A stretch of 64,000 bases of DNA from Bradyrhizobium sp. Gha (lineage in GTDB: Bacteria; Pseudomonadota; Alphaproteobacteria; Rhizobiales; Xanthobacteraceae). The translations under genes were made by a program, and so were the position numbers. Positions within the stretch are counted from its first letter, which is position 1. Every line of letters begins with the position of its first letter. The stretch is taken from contig NZ_FOQM01000001.1 of NCBI RefSeq assembly GCF_900113735.1, positions 310,001-374,000 on the forward strand, read 5' to 3'. Under the pieces are notes generated by a model. That model was not told the origin of the DNA. It ran no database searches and worked only from the letters and a program-made list of their open reading frames with translations. Shown in pieces: positions 24,922-33,498 of this stretch.

Positions 24922-25713
24922 ATGGCCAGACACCCAGCGTTGACAGTCGCTGCCCTGCTCGCGGCAGCCTTCTCGATGCCGGACGGCTCGACCGCGCAAG
25001 ACCAGCCGCGTCCCGCCATGTCCTGCCCGGTCGACCATGATCAACTCGCCGATATCCTCAAGAAAAGCGTCAAGCCCGGCGGCGGGCCCAGCAACGGCGG
25101 ACTGGACAACAACGAGTGGGCGGCCGTCGTGAACCGGCAGGGCATCGTTTGCGCCGTCGCTTATAGCGGCAGCAAGGTCGATGACCAATGGCTCGGCAGC
25201 CGCGCGATTGCGGCTGAGAAGGCCAACACGGCGAACGCATTCAGCCTGAAGGACAAGGCGGTGGCGACCGCCAATCTCTATGCAGGTGCCCAGCCCGGCG
25301 GATTCCTGTTCGGCGCGGCGTTGAGCAACCCGCCTGCCCCTGACGTGATCTACGGCGGCACGCCGGACCAGTTTGGGACCGACCACGATCCCATGGTGGG
25401 CAAGCCTGTTGGCGGCGTCATCGTGTTCGGCGGCGGGCTTGCGCTGTACGACGACAAGGGGATCGCCGGCGCGCTCGGAGTGAGCGGCGATAGCTCCTGC
25501 GCGGATCACAATGTCGCCTGGCGCGTGCGTCACCAGCTCAGTCTCGACCGCGTGCCAGCCGGGGTCAGCCCGAACATGAAGGATGCGATCATCTACGACA
25601 TCGGGCCCGACGGCAAAAGCCCGTCCGGATTTGGCCACCCCAAGTGCAACGGCAAAGAGGATCAGATCGCGGTCGATCTGGGCGCAGGCGTCTCGGGCAA
25701 CGTCGTTCGGTAG
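24922..25713 (+). CDS. periplasmic DUF336 (GlcG/HbpS-like) protein
   Basis: A 263-residue exported protein with signal peptide (MARHPALTVAALLAAAFS...AQ). It has the GlcG/HbpS fold signature: VNRQGIVCAVAYSGSKVDDQW near residue 72, AIAAEKANTANAFS, and the C-terminal GGVIVFGGGLALYDDKGIAGALGVSGDSS. Members bind heme or unidentified small ligands, and this type often sits beside PQQ alcohol dehydrogenases. GGAGG lies upstream of the ATG. The PQQ dehydrogenase gene follows after 112 bases. Ligand unknown; four cysteines in the mature protein may form disulfides. Confidence 0.85.
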   Translation: MARHPALTVAALLAAAFSMPDGSTAQDQPRPAMSCPVDHDQLADILKKSVKPGGGPSNGGLDNNEWAAVVNRQGIVCAVAYSGSKVDDQWLGSRAIAAEKANTANAFSLKDKAVATANLYAGAQPGGFLFGAALSNPPAPDVIYGGTPDQFGTDHDPMVGKPVGGVIVFGGGLALYDDKGIAGALGVSGDSSCADHNVAWRVRHQLSLDRVPAGVSPNMKDAIIYDIGPDGKSPSGFGHPKCNGKEDQIAVDLGAGVSGNVVR

Positions 25714-25825
25714 CACCGTCGCTTCGAGGCAGGGGTTAGGAACCAAGCGTCGGCGCAACGTTTGTACGTTGGCAAAGCGGCCTGCAACGCGGCACGGCCC
25801 TGTCAATGCCGTGGAGAATTCACCT

Positions 25826-27673
25826 ATGTTAATCCCTCGCGTCGGGCGGTTATTGCGCCGAGCGATCAGTGGGCTTTGCACCTGCGGCGCGTTGCTGTCG
25901 CCTGCCGTTGCCCAAAGCGATCTGGCCGGCCGGATGAAAGACCCGGGTCAATGGCCGATGGCCGCCCGCGATTACGCCAATACGCGTTTCAGCGACCTTG
26001 ACCAGATCAACGCGAGCAACGCATCGCACCTCCAGCTCGCCTGGACATTCTCGATCGGTGCCGACCGCGGCCAGGAGGCAGCGCCGCTCGTGGTCGACGG
26101 CACCATGTACGTGGTTGGCCCCTATGCGGGCCCCTACCCCAACCGCGTCTTTGCGCTGGATGCCACCACTGGCGAATTGAAATGGTCGTATGCACCGAAA
26201 CCGGAGCCCGCCGCCGCGGGCGTCGCCTGCTGCGACGTCGTCAATCGCGGTCTCGCCTTCGACAATGGCAAGGTGTTTCTCAACACGCTTGATAATCACT
26301 CGGTCGCGATCGACGCCAAAACGGGCAAGGAGCTCTGGCACACGAAACTCGGCGAGATCAACAAGGGCGAGACAATCACGATGGCACCCGTCGTGGTGAA
26401 GGGCAAGGTCCTGATCGGCAACAGCGGCGGCGAGCTCGGCGTGCGCGGCTGGGTCACCGCGCTCGACGAAAACACGGGCGCGATATCCTGGCGTGCCTAT
26501 GCAACAGGCCCCGACAAGGACGTGCTGATCGGCGACGATTTCAAGCCGTTCTACGACAACCTCAAGGGCAAGGATCTCGGCGTCAAGAGCTGGCCCGCGG
26601 ATCGATGGCAGGTCGGCGGTGGCACCATGTGGGGATGGATTTCCTACGATCCGGATCTCAACTTAATTTATTACGGCACCGCAAATCCAAGTCCCTGGAA
26701 TGCAAACCAGCGCTCCGGCGACAATCTCTGGAGCACGACGATCTTCGCGCGTGATCCCGATACGGGCCACGCGAAATGGGCCTATCAGGTCAATCCGCAC
26801 GATCTATTCGACCATGACGAGATCAACGAGAACGTGCTGGTCGATATCGAGCTCAACGGACAGAAACGCAAAGTACTGATCCATCCCGGCCGCAACGGCT
26901 ACATGTATGTCATCGATCGCACCACCGGCGAAGTGATCTCGGCGGACGCCTATGAGTACGTGAACAGCTACAAAGGCGTCGATCTGAAGACCGGTAAAAT
27001 CATCCCCAACGACGAAAAGACCCCGCTTCTCGGCAAGACCATCGAAAATATCTGCCCGAGCGCTCCCGGCGCCAAGGATTGGCAGCCAACGGCGTGGTCG
27101 CCGCATACCAAGCTGCTCTACGTACCGCATCAGCACCTCTGCATGAACTTCAAGGCATCGCAGGTCGGCTACATCGCCGGCACGCCCTATGTGGGGGCTG
27201 ATGTCGACATGTATGCCGGTCCCGGCGGCTATCGCGGCGAGTTCATGGCGTGGGACCCGATCGCACGCAAGAAAGCTTGGGAGATCCACGAGAAGCTGCC
27301 GGTGTGGAGCGGTGCGCTCGTGACCGCGGGTGACGTCGCGTTCTACGGAACCATGGACCGGCTGTTCAAGGCGGTGGACGCCAAGAACGGGCACGTGCTC
27401 TGGCAATTCCGCGCCGGCTCCGGCTTCATTGGCCAGCCGATCTCCTATCGCGGCTCGGACGGCCAGCAGTACATCGCAATCCTGTCGGGTGTGGGCGGCT
27501 GGCCCGGTGCGGTGGCCAACGCGGAAGTAGATCCGCGCGTTCGCAATGGTGCGCTCGGATTCACCGGCGCGACACAAGACCTGCCCTTCTACACCGCCGG
27601 CGGCAGCGAGCTGCTGGTGTTCAAGCTCGGCAGTCCCAATGGTCAGGACAGCAGCCATGCGCCTGCGCAGTGA
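25826..27673 (+). CDS. PQQ-dependent alcohol dehydrogenase with lanthanide-type active site
   Basis: A 615-residue periplasmic quinoprotein with an eight-bladed propeller (repeated ALDATTGELKW-type W motifs) and signal peptide ending AVAQ. Vicinal Cys135-Cys136 stack on PQQ. Metal-site residues align as E203 (GGELGVRG), N287 (TANPSP), catalytic D329 and a second D331 in FDHDEINEN. That extra Asp two residues after the catalytic one is the mark of XoxF/ExaF/PedH enzymes, which use lanthanides; calcium MxaF enzymes have Ala or Ser there. It oxidises a primary alcohol such as methanol or ethanol. The next gene encodes the XoxJ-like partner. GGAG precedes the ATG. Confidence 0.92.
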   Translation: MLIPRVGRLLRRAISGLCTCGALLSPAVAQSDLAGRMKDPGQWPMAARDYANTRFSDLDQINASNASHLQLAWTFSIGADRGQEAAPLVVDGTMYVVGPYAGPYPNRVFALDATTGELKWSYAPKPEPAAAGVACCDVVNRGLAFDNGKVFLNTLDNHSVAIDAKTGKELWHTKLGEINKGETITMAPVVVKGKVLIGNSGGELGVRGWVTALDENTGAISWRAYATGPDKDVLIGDDFKPFYDNLKGKDLGVKSWPADRWQVGGGTMWGWISYDPDLNLIYYGTANPSPWNANQRSGDNLWSTTIFARDPDTGHAKWAYQVNPHDLFDHDEINENVLVDIELNGQKRKVLIHPGRNGYMYVIDRTTGEVISADAYEYVNSYKGVDLKTGKIIPNDEKTPLLGKTIENICPSAPGAKDWQPTAWSPHTKLLYVPHQHLCMNFKASQVGYIAGTPYVGADVDMYAGPGGYRGEFMAWDPIARKKAWEIHEKLPVWSGALVTAGDVAFYGTMDRLFKAVDAKNGHVLWQFRAGSGFIGQPISYRGSDGQQYIAILSGVGGWPGAVANAEVDPRVRNGALGFTGATQDLPFYTAGGSELLVFKLGSPNGQDSSHAPAQ

Positions 27674-28496
27674 CTCCGCCGCCATCGCTCTTGGCGCCTT
27701 GATCGGGCTTGCCTCGCCGGCAGTCGCCGCGCCAGATGGTGAACTCCGCGTCTGCGCCGACCCGAACAACCTGCCGTTTTCCAACAACGCGGGGGCCGGC
27801 TTCGAAAACAAGCTCGCGACGATGGTCGCGCAGGCTCTCGGGCAACAGGTCACCTACACCTGGTGGGCGCAGCGCCGCGGCTTCATCCGCAATACCTTGA
27901 AGGCCGAAAAATGCGACGTGGTGATGGGTGTGCCTGCCGGTTACGACCTGGTCGAGACCACCAAGCCGTATTATCGCTCCACCTATGTGTTCGTCACCCG
28001 ACGCGATCAGCACCTCGATCTGTCCTCCCTGCTCGACCCGCGCCTTCGCCATTTGATGATCGGGGTACATCTCGTGGGCGACGACGGCAATAATCCGCCA
28101 CCTGCGGAGGCTCTCGGCGAGCAGGGTATCGTCGATAACGTTCGCGGCTACTCGATCTACGGCGATTATCGCCAAGCCGACCCGCCAGCGCGCCTGATCG
28201 AGGCGGTCGAGCACGGCGACATCGACGTCGCCGCCGCCTGGGGACCGCTGGGCGGCTACTTCGCCCAGCGTTCGACCGTGCCCCTGACGGTCACGCCCGT
28301 GCAGGATGGCGAACGCTTTGCACCCCAGCAATTCCAGTTCGCGATCGCGATGGGCGTGCGCAGGGGCGACCACGCTCTGCGCGACCGGCTGAACGCATTC
28401 ATCGACGCGCATCGGTCCGAGATTGCGTCGTTGCTGCGAAGTTTTGGCGTGCCGCTGGTCGAGACGCCGATCACAGCATCGGGAGGTCATGAGTGA
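27657..28496 (+). CDS. XoxJ/MoxJ-like periplasmic binding protein (quinoprotein-associated)
   Basis: A 279-residue periplasmic solute-binding-type protein with a signal peptide (MRLRSDSAAIALGALIGLAS). Family features are LRVCADPNNLPFSN at the start of the mature protein, WWAQRRGFIRNTLKAEKCDVVMG, and YYRSTYVFVTRRD. These match the quinoprotein dehydrogenase-associated substrate-binding family, whose XoxJ member is thought to help mature or activate the partner dehydrogenase. It overlaps the dehydrogenase gene by 17 bases and the next cytochrome gene by one base, so it is part of that operon. Confidence 0.88.
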   Translation: MRLRSDSAAIALGALIGLASPAVAAPDGELRVCADPNNLPFSNNAGAGFENKLATMVAQALGQQVTYTWWAQRRGFIRNTLKAEKCDVVMGVPAGYDLVETTKPYYRSTYVFVTRRDQHLDLSSLLDPRLRHLMIGVHLVGDDGNNPPPAEALGEQGIVDNVRGYSIYGDYRQADPPARLIEAVEHGDIDVAAAWGPLGGYFAQRSTVPLTVTPVQDGERFAPQQFQFAIAMGVRRGDHALRDRLNAFIDAHRSEIASLLRSFGVPLVETPITASGGHE

Positions 28497-29131
28497 TGCC
28501 GGCCCAAGCATTGCGCGCGAGCGCGTTGTCACTGCTGCTGACGGCCACGCCCCAAGGCGTCGTACTTGCCCAGCAGGCCCTGCCGCAATCGCAGGAGGCA
28601 CAGATGCCGACGTTGGCGCCGCGGCCGAACTTCGGCGGTAGTGTCGGCAATGGTCGGCCCGGCGTGTTCATGCAGGTTCCGATCAGTCATCTCCATCCGG
28701 GCGCGGAGCCGGATCCACCACAAATCAAGAACCCCGCGCAGGGCGATCCGAATGCGGAGCAACGCGGGATGACGTATTTCGTCAATTTCAACTGCATCGG
28801 CTGCCATGCCTCCAACGGCGGCGGGGGCATGGGTCCGGCGCTGAGCAACAGCACGTTCACTTACGGCTCCCAGCCTGAAAATATCTATCTCTCGATCTAC
28901 CAGGGCCGACCGAACGGAATGCCGGCCTGGGGCGGGGTACTGCCTGACAGCGTGATCTGGGACCTCGTGACGTACATCGGCAAGATCAGCAACGAACCGA
29001 GCCATCAATGGGGCCGCACATTCTCGGCAAACCCGCTCTCACCTGAAGTCGAGCAGGTACCCAGCGAGCAGGTCTCGACGACAGACCCCTGGTCGGCGAC
29101 CAAGTCGTTCAGCTTCGGCCAGAAGCCGTGA
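28496..29131 (+). CDS. c-type cytochrome (PQQ dehydrogenase electron acceptor candidate)
   Basis: A 211-residue exported cytochrome c. The signal peptide ends near VVLAQ; a Pro-rich linker then leads to the heme site FNCIGCHASNGGGGMGP and a Met-ligand region GRPNGMPAWGG, followed by DLVTYIGKI. A 45-residue C-terminal tail lies outside the heme fold. The ATG overlaps the preceding stop and GGAGG stands 9 bases upstream. As in XoxG-containing operons, it probably takes electrons from the dehydrogenase and passes them toward the oxidase. Direct pairing is inferred from position. Confidence 0.85.
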   Translation: MPAQALRASALSLLLTATPQGVVLAQQALPQSQEAQMPTLAPRPNFGGSVGNGRPGVFMQVPISHLHPGAEPDPPQIKNPAQGDPNAEQRGMTYFVNFNCIGCHASNGGGGMGPALSNSTFTYGSQPENIYLSIYQGRPNGMPAWGGVLPDSVIWDLVTYIGKISNEPSHQWGRTFSANPLSPEVEQVPSEQVSTTDPWSATKSFSFGQKP

Positions 29132-29142
29132 TCGGGTGACGA

Positions 29143-29523
29143 ATGGGCGACATTCTTGCCGCACGATTGCTGATCGCCTCGCTCCTGGGCGTGGCGGCGA
29201 TCGGCTGCGGCGAGACCGAGGCTGCGAGCGCCGACAATTTCAACGGCGACGCGCGCAGGGGCGCCGACCTCGTCAAGAACTATCATTGCGGCGGCTGTCA
29301 CGACATTCCCGGCATTGCCGGCGCGGACGGCAATGTCGGCCCGCCGCTGCATCGCGTCGGCACGCGCACCTATATCGCCGGCTACATCCAGAACTCGCCC
29401 GACAACATGGCCGCCTGGATCGAAGATCCGCAGAAGGCGTTACCAGGTAACGCCATGCCCAGAATGGGCATCCCGCAGAAGGACGCACGCGATATCGCGG
29501 CGTTTCTCTATACGCTGAAATAG
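29143..29523 (+). CDS. class I cytochrome c
   Basis: A 126-residue small cytochrome c. The N-terminal hydrophobic segment (LLIASLLGVAAIGCG) is a signal peptide, possibly with a lipobox (AIGC). The heme-binding motif is YHCGGCHDIPG, then GPPLHRVG and the Met ligand in NAMPRMGI. It lies 11 bases after the previous cytochrome gene and 13 before the glucose dehydrogenase gene. It could serve either quinoprotein or bridge to the caa3 oxidase. Confidence 0.85.
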   Translation: MGDILAARLLIASLLGVAAIGCGETEAASADNFNGDARRGADLVKNYHCGGCHDIPGIAGADGNVGPPLHRVGTRTYIAGYIQNSPDNMAAWIEDPQKALPGNAMPRMGIPQKDARDIAAFLYTLK

Positions 29524-29536
29524 CCGAGCAGCCCCG

Positions 29537-31924
29537 ATGATCTCCATCAAAACCTTATTCCGCGAAACGCCTTGGCTTGCCATAACCATTGTTGTTCTCA
29601 CCATCATGGGCCTGTATCTGCTCCTTGGCGGCGTCTGGCTCACAACCCTGGGCGGCTCCCCTTACTATGTAATTGCCGGGATCGTTCTCCTGTTCACTTG
29701 CTGGCTGCTTGCGAACCGCAGCGCCGCAGCACTCTGGGTTTATGCCGCACTGCTGCTCGGTACGATGGGCTGGGCGGTGTGGGAGGTCGGGCTGGATTTC
29801 TGGTCGCTGGCCCCCCGCGGTGATGTTCTGGCACCGATCGGCGTGTGGCTGCTGCTGCCGTTCGTATCGTCACGCCTGATGCCGCGCCTGCGGGCGGCGC
29901 GATCGGCGCTCGGACTCGTGTTGATCATCGCGATTGTCGTGCTCGGCGTTTCCCTTACCAGGGATCGTCGTGCGATTGCCGGAACGCTGCCCGAGCACAA
30001 CGCATCGGGCGCTACTTCGTCCGCATCGTCCGAGCCCGCAGCGGGTAAGGATTGGACAGCCTATGGCAGCACCGGCTTTGGCACGCGCTATTCCTCGCTG
30101 GACCAGATCACCAAGGACAATGTGAAGGACCTCAAGCTGGCCTGGGAATTCAGGACCGGCGACCACAAGGGACCCGACGATCCCGACGAGATCACCAACC
30201 AGGCCACGCCGCTGAAGGTCGGCGACCTCCTCTACACCTGCTCGCAGCATCAGATCGTGTTCGCGCTGGAAGCGGCGACCGGCAAGCTGAGGTGGAAGTT
30301 CGACCCGCAAGTCCGGCACAACAAGGCCTTTCAGCACATGACCTGCCGCGGTGTCGCCTACCACGCGACCAAGTCAGGCGCACAGACCGCGGATGGGACG
30401 GCCGCTCCGAGCGAGTGCCCCCAACGAATCTTCCTGCCGACGGACGATGGTCGCATGTTCGCGCTGGACGCGCAGAGCGGCAAACCTTGCGAAAACTTTG
30501 GCAACCACGGCCAGATTGATCTCAAGGAAGGCAGCGAAGTCACCACGCTCGGCTTCTACGAAGGCACCTCGCCACCGGTGGCGACCGACAAGGTCCTGAT
30601 CGTGGGCGGCGCGGTCATCGACAATTATTCCGACCGTGTGCCGTCGGGAGTGATCCGCGGCTTCGATATCTATTCGGGACGGCTGATCTGGGCGTTCGAT
30701 GCCGGCAATTCCGATCCGAACGAGATGCCGTCGGCCTCGCATCATTTCACGGCCGGTTCGCCGAATTCGTGGAGCATCTCCGCGGTTGACGAGAATCTGG
30801 GGCTTGTTTACGTCCCGCTCGGCTCGAGTTCTCCCGATATCTGGGCCGGCAATCGCTCGGCGGACAAGGAGCGCTACGATTCGGCGATGGTCGCGCTCGA
30901 CATCGCGACTGGCAAGCTGCGCTGGTCGTTCCAGAACGTCCATCATGACCTTTGGGACATGGACATGCCGTCACAACCGAGTCTGGTGGATATTCACTCC
31001 GGAAATGAGATAACTCCCGCGATTTACATTCCAGCCAAGACCGGCGACATCTTCGTGCTCGACCGCCGCGACGGGCATCAGCTGGTGCCCGTGGTGGAAA
31101 AGCCGGTGCCGCAGGGCCCCGCGCCGGGCGACCGGCTCTCGCCGACACAGCCATTTTCGCAGTTGAGCTTCCGCCCGCGCGGCATGCTGACCGGCGCGCA
31201 GATGTGGGGCAGCACGATGTTCGACCAGCTCGCCTGCCGCATCAAATTCAAGCGCCTGCGCTACGAAGGACCGTTCACGCCGCCGTCGGAGCAAGGCACG
31301 CTGGTCTTCCCGGGCGACTTCGGCATGTTCGAGTGGGGCGGTATCGCCGTCGATCCGCGGCGACAGATCGCGATCGCCAACCCGCAATCCATCCCCTTCA
31401 TTTCCCGCCTCGTGCCTCGCGGAAAGGACAATCCGGCCGCGCCGAATGCAGCGCATCCGCCCGGCACCGAACTGGGCGTGCAGCCGATGTATGGAGCCCC
31501 TTACGGCGTCGACCTCGGCATCTTCCTTTCGCCGCTGCGTATCCCCTGCCTCGCGCCGCCCTGGGGCGACGTCGCAGCCATCGATCTCAAGACGAACAAG
31601 GTTGTCTGGCAACATCGGATCGGCACGATCCGTGACCAGGCCCCTGTTCCGCTGCCGTTCAAGCTCGGCGTTCCCATGCTGGGCGGTCCGATGGTGACGG
31701 CAGGCGGCGTCTTCTTCATCTCGGGAACGATGGACGACTACATCAGGGCGTTCGATGTCAATGACGGAAAGAAACTCTGGGAGGACCGGCTTCCTGCCGG
31801 TGGCCAGTCAACGCCCATGACGTATGAGAGCGGCGGCAAGCAATATGTCGTAACGGTCGACGGCGGCCACGGCTCGTTCGGCACCAAACTCGGCGATTAC
31901 GTGCGGGCCTACACGCTGCCATGA
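29537..31924 (+). CDS. gcd: membrane-bound PQQ-dependent glucose dehydrogenase
   Basis: A 795-residue quinoprotein, the size of E. coli Gcd. Five N-terminal helices (about residues 12-150) anchor it in the inner membrane. The periplasmic propeller starts at KDWTAYGSTGFGTRYS and includes TCSQHQIVFALEAATGKLRW, HHDLWDMDMPSQP and the C-terminal GGPMVTAGGVFFISGTMDDYIRAF. It oxidises glucose or other aldoses to lactones in the periplasm and reduces ubiquinone. It is the last gene of the PQQ group. No PQQ biosynthesis genes are in the window. Sugar specificity within the family varies. Confidence 0.92.
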   Translation: MISIKTLFRETPWLAITIVVLTIMGLYLLLGGVWLTTLGGSPYYVIAGIVLLFTCWLLANRSAAALWVYAALLLGTMGWAVWEVGLDFWSLAPRGDVLAPIGVWLLLPFVSSRLMPRLRAARSALGLVLIIAIVVLGVSLTRDRRAIAGTLPEHNASGATSSASSEPAAGKDWTAYGSTGFGTRYSSLDQITKDNVKDLKLAWEFRTGDHKGPDDPDEITNQATPLKVGDLLYTCSQHQIVFALEAATGKLRWKFDPQVRHNKAFQHMTCRGVAYHATKSGAQTADGTAAPSECPQRIFLPTDDGRMFALDAQSGKPCENFGNHGQIDLKEGSEVTTLGFYEGTSPPVATDKVLIVGGAVIDNYSDRVPSGVIRGFDIYSGRLIWAFDAGNSDPNEMPSASHHFTAGSPNSWSISAVDENLGLVYVPLGSSSPDIWAGNRSADKERYDSAMVALDIATGKLRWSFQNVHHDLWDMDMPSQPSLVDIHSGNEITPAIYIPAKTGDIFVLDRRDGHQLVPVVEKPVPQGPAPGDRLSPTQPFSQLSFRPRGMLTGAQMWGSTMFDQLACRIKFKRLRYEGPFTPPSEQGTLVFPGDFGMFEWGGIAVDPRRQIAIANPQSIPFISRLVPRGKDNPAAPNAAHPPGTELGVQPMYGAPYGVDLGIFLSPLRIPCLAPPWGDVAAIDLKTNKVVWQHRIGTIRDQAPVPLPFKLGVPMLGGPMVTAGGVFFISGTMDDYIRAFDVNDGKKLWEDRLPAGGQSTPMTYESGGKQYVVTVDGGHGSFGTKLGDYVRAYTLP

Positions 31925-31942
31925 GGCCGGCTGCGAGGCGCG

Positions 31943-32939
31943 CTACATCTTCCCGTCGTCGAACCGATCCGCTCGCACGCGTCGATATCGGGCCTGCGTC
32001 TGCGGCTTGATGAATATGGCCGCCACCTCGGGATGGTGTTTCCGGATATCGCATTCGATCGCAACGACCAGCTGCTCGATTTCGTTCGCGCGCTCCTCAT
32101 CCGAAAACTCGATACTGAGGGCCGCAACCACCTCGGTCGGAGACAGCTGCACGGTCAGCACACCGTTGGCGCGAAGCACGCCAGGGAACCGCCGCGCCAA
32201 AGCAAGAATAGACCGTGCGAGCTCGGGATCAGCCGGCTCGCCAATGAGGAGGCTCTTGCTCTCGCGCGCGAGCGCAATGGAGGTGATCCCGAGCAGAACT
32301 CCGATCAGAATGGACCCGATACCGTCCCAGACAGGCTGCTTCAGCAAGACAGCAGCCGCCGTTGCGGCCGCCGCGATGACGATCCCAGTGAGTGCTGCGC
32401 TGTCTTCAAGCAGCACCACGAAGGCAGGCGGGTCCTTGCTGCGAACGAACGCCTGATAATATCCGTATCGTCGACCGTCCGCTTCCAGACGCCGCAAAGC
32501 GATCAACCAGGAGGCTCCTTCGAACAGGAAGGATAATCCCAGCACAACGTAGCTGACGACAGGATCTTCAATCGGCTGCGGCCGCAGTACATGAATGACG
32601 CCCTGAAAGAATGAAACGCCGGCACCGAGCGCGAAGATCAGCAGGGCAACGATGAAGCTCCAAAAGTACAATTCGCGGCCATGACCGAGCGGATGCGCCT
32701 CGTTCGGGGGCCGGGTTGCCCGGTGATAGCCATACAGCAGCAGCGCCTCGTTGGAGGTATCCACGACCGAATGGACGGCCTCGCTCGTCATCGACGAGCT
32801 CCCCGTCCATAGCGCTGCGCCGATCTTGGTGACGGCAACCAGGATGTTTCCGACCAGTGCCGCGTAGACGGCTATCCTCGTGGAAGACCAGGCCTTGTTC
32901 CCGGTCGCCCTAATGGCCGGCCGCCATCTGGTGCGACAT
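31943..32939 (-). CDS. cation diffusion facilitator transporter, apparently frameshifted near the N-terminus
   Basis: Residues encoded from 32791 down to 31943 are a CDF exporter: metal-site motif HSVVDTSNEALLLYG, HPLGHGRELYFWSF, a helix with LEDSAALTGIV and a cytoplasmic domain ending FIKPQ. The first helix (RIAVYAALVGNILVAVTKIG) is encoded just upstream in the same frame, but no usual start codon serves that frame; a TGA closes it at 32942-32944. A well-placed ATG at 32939 (GGAG upstream) opens MSHQMAAGH, the normal family start, then hits TAG at 32910-32912. One inserted base near there would explain this. Likely substrates are Zn, Fe, Mn or Co. Confidence 0.75.
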
Positions 32940-32941
32940 CG

Positions 32942-33148
32942 TCATTCTCCACGTCTTCGGTAGCCGGGAGCGCTCAACCAGTCGGTCAAGTCCGAGGTCA
33001 CCTCGTTCTGCTTGGCGCGCCGCAGTAGCATCTCGCGCTCCTTGCCGGGAGGCATGCGGTAGGCGCGGTCGCGGGCGTTTTCGGCAAATGACATCAAGCG
33101 TTGCTGAAGCGGTTGCGTCTGTTTCCTGCGGTTACGTTTGGCGGTCAT
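32942..33148 (-). CDS. small basic protein, unknown
   Basis: A 68-residue basic protein starting MTAKRNRRKQTQPLQQRLMS with PPGKEREMLLRRAKQ in the middle and DLTDWLSAPG at the end. Similar short proteins occur widely in Bradyrhizobium; none has a known role. Predicted mostly helical and soluble. Its TGA stop lies between it and the CDF gene, in the same frame as the main CDF reading. A strong hairpin stands in its presumed leader. Confidence 0.65.
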   Translation of the reverse strand: MTAKRNRRKQTQPLQQRLMSFAENARDRAYRMPPGKEREMLLRRAKQNEVTSDLTDWLSAPGYRRRGE

Positions 33149-33498
33149 TTTCAGTTCGGGGTTGGTGGTTCGTAGGGAAAATGGCCCCGGCGGGAGGATG
33201 GCACCGGGGCCAATCTCGTGTCGGTTGGGGCGGCCCAAGCCGGCATCGTTTGTAGATTGCGACCGAAATCAGGTTCCGGCACTTCAATAGGTTAATAAAT
33301 CCGATTTTGCGGCCCGAACTGATGCGACGTGTTGCGTCGCGGGCTTCAGAGATCGGCGTCAGCAATAGCAACCATCGCGCGGTCCCGAACTTAGATGTAT
33401 CGTAGTACGAAACAAGCCACAGCGGATTGCAGCGCATACCGCATTCATGAAGTCTCGAGAGCGAAATCATTCAAGGCAATGCAAGGTCAAACGAGACG
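33149..33498. promoter_or_regulatory. divergent regulatory region with an attenuator-like hairpin
   Basis: No gene seen. On the minus strand a 9-bp perfect stem TGGCCCCGG/CCGGGGCCA (33182-33190 with 33204-33212) is followed by TTTT and then, about 30 bases on, the start of the small basic protein: a terminator or attenuator shape in a leader. A second stem GCGACG/CGTCGC is at 33324-33340. The dispersed 49-bp element copy B is at 33360-33408. The region must hold promoters for both flanking genes. Confidence 0.5.
33360..33408 (+). repeat. 49-bp intergenic element, copy B
   Basis: Second copy of the element at 13635-13683. Conserved blocks are ATAGCAACCATCG, ACTTAGATG and TCGTA at unchanged spacing. 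It lies 90 bases upstream of the GH13 gene start. Confidence 0.6.
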
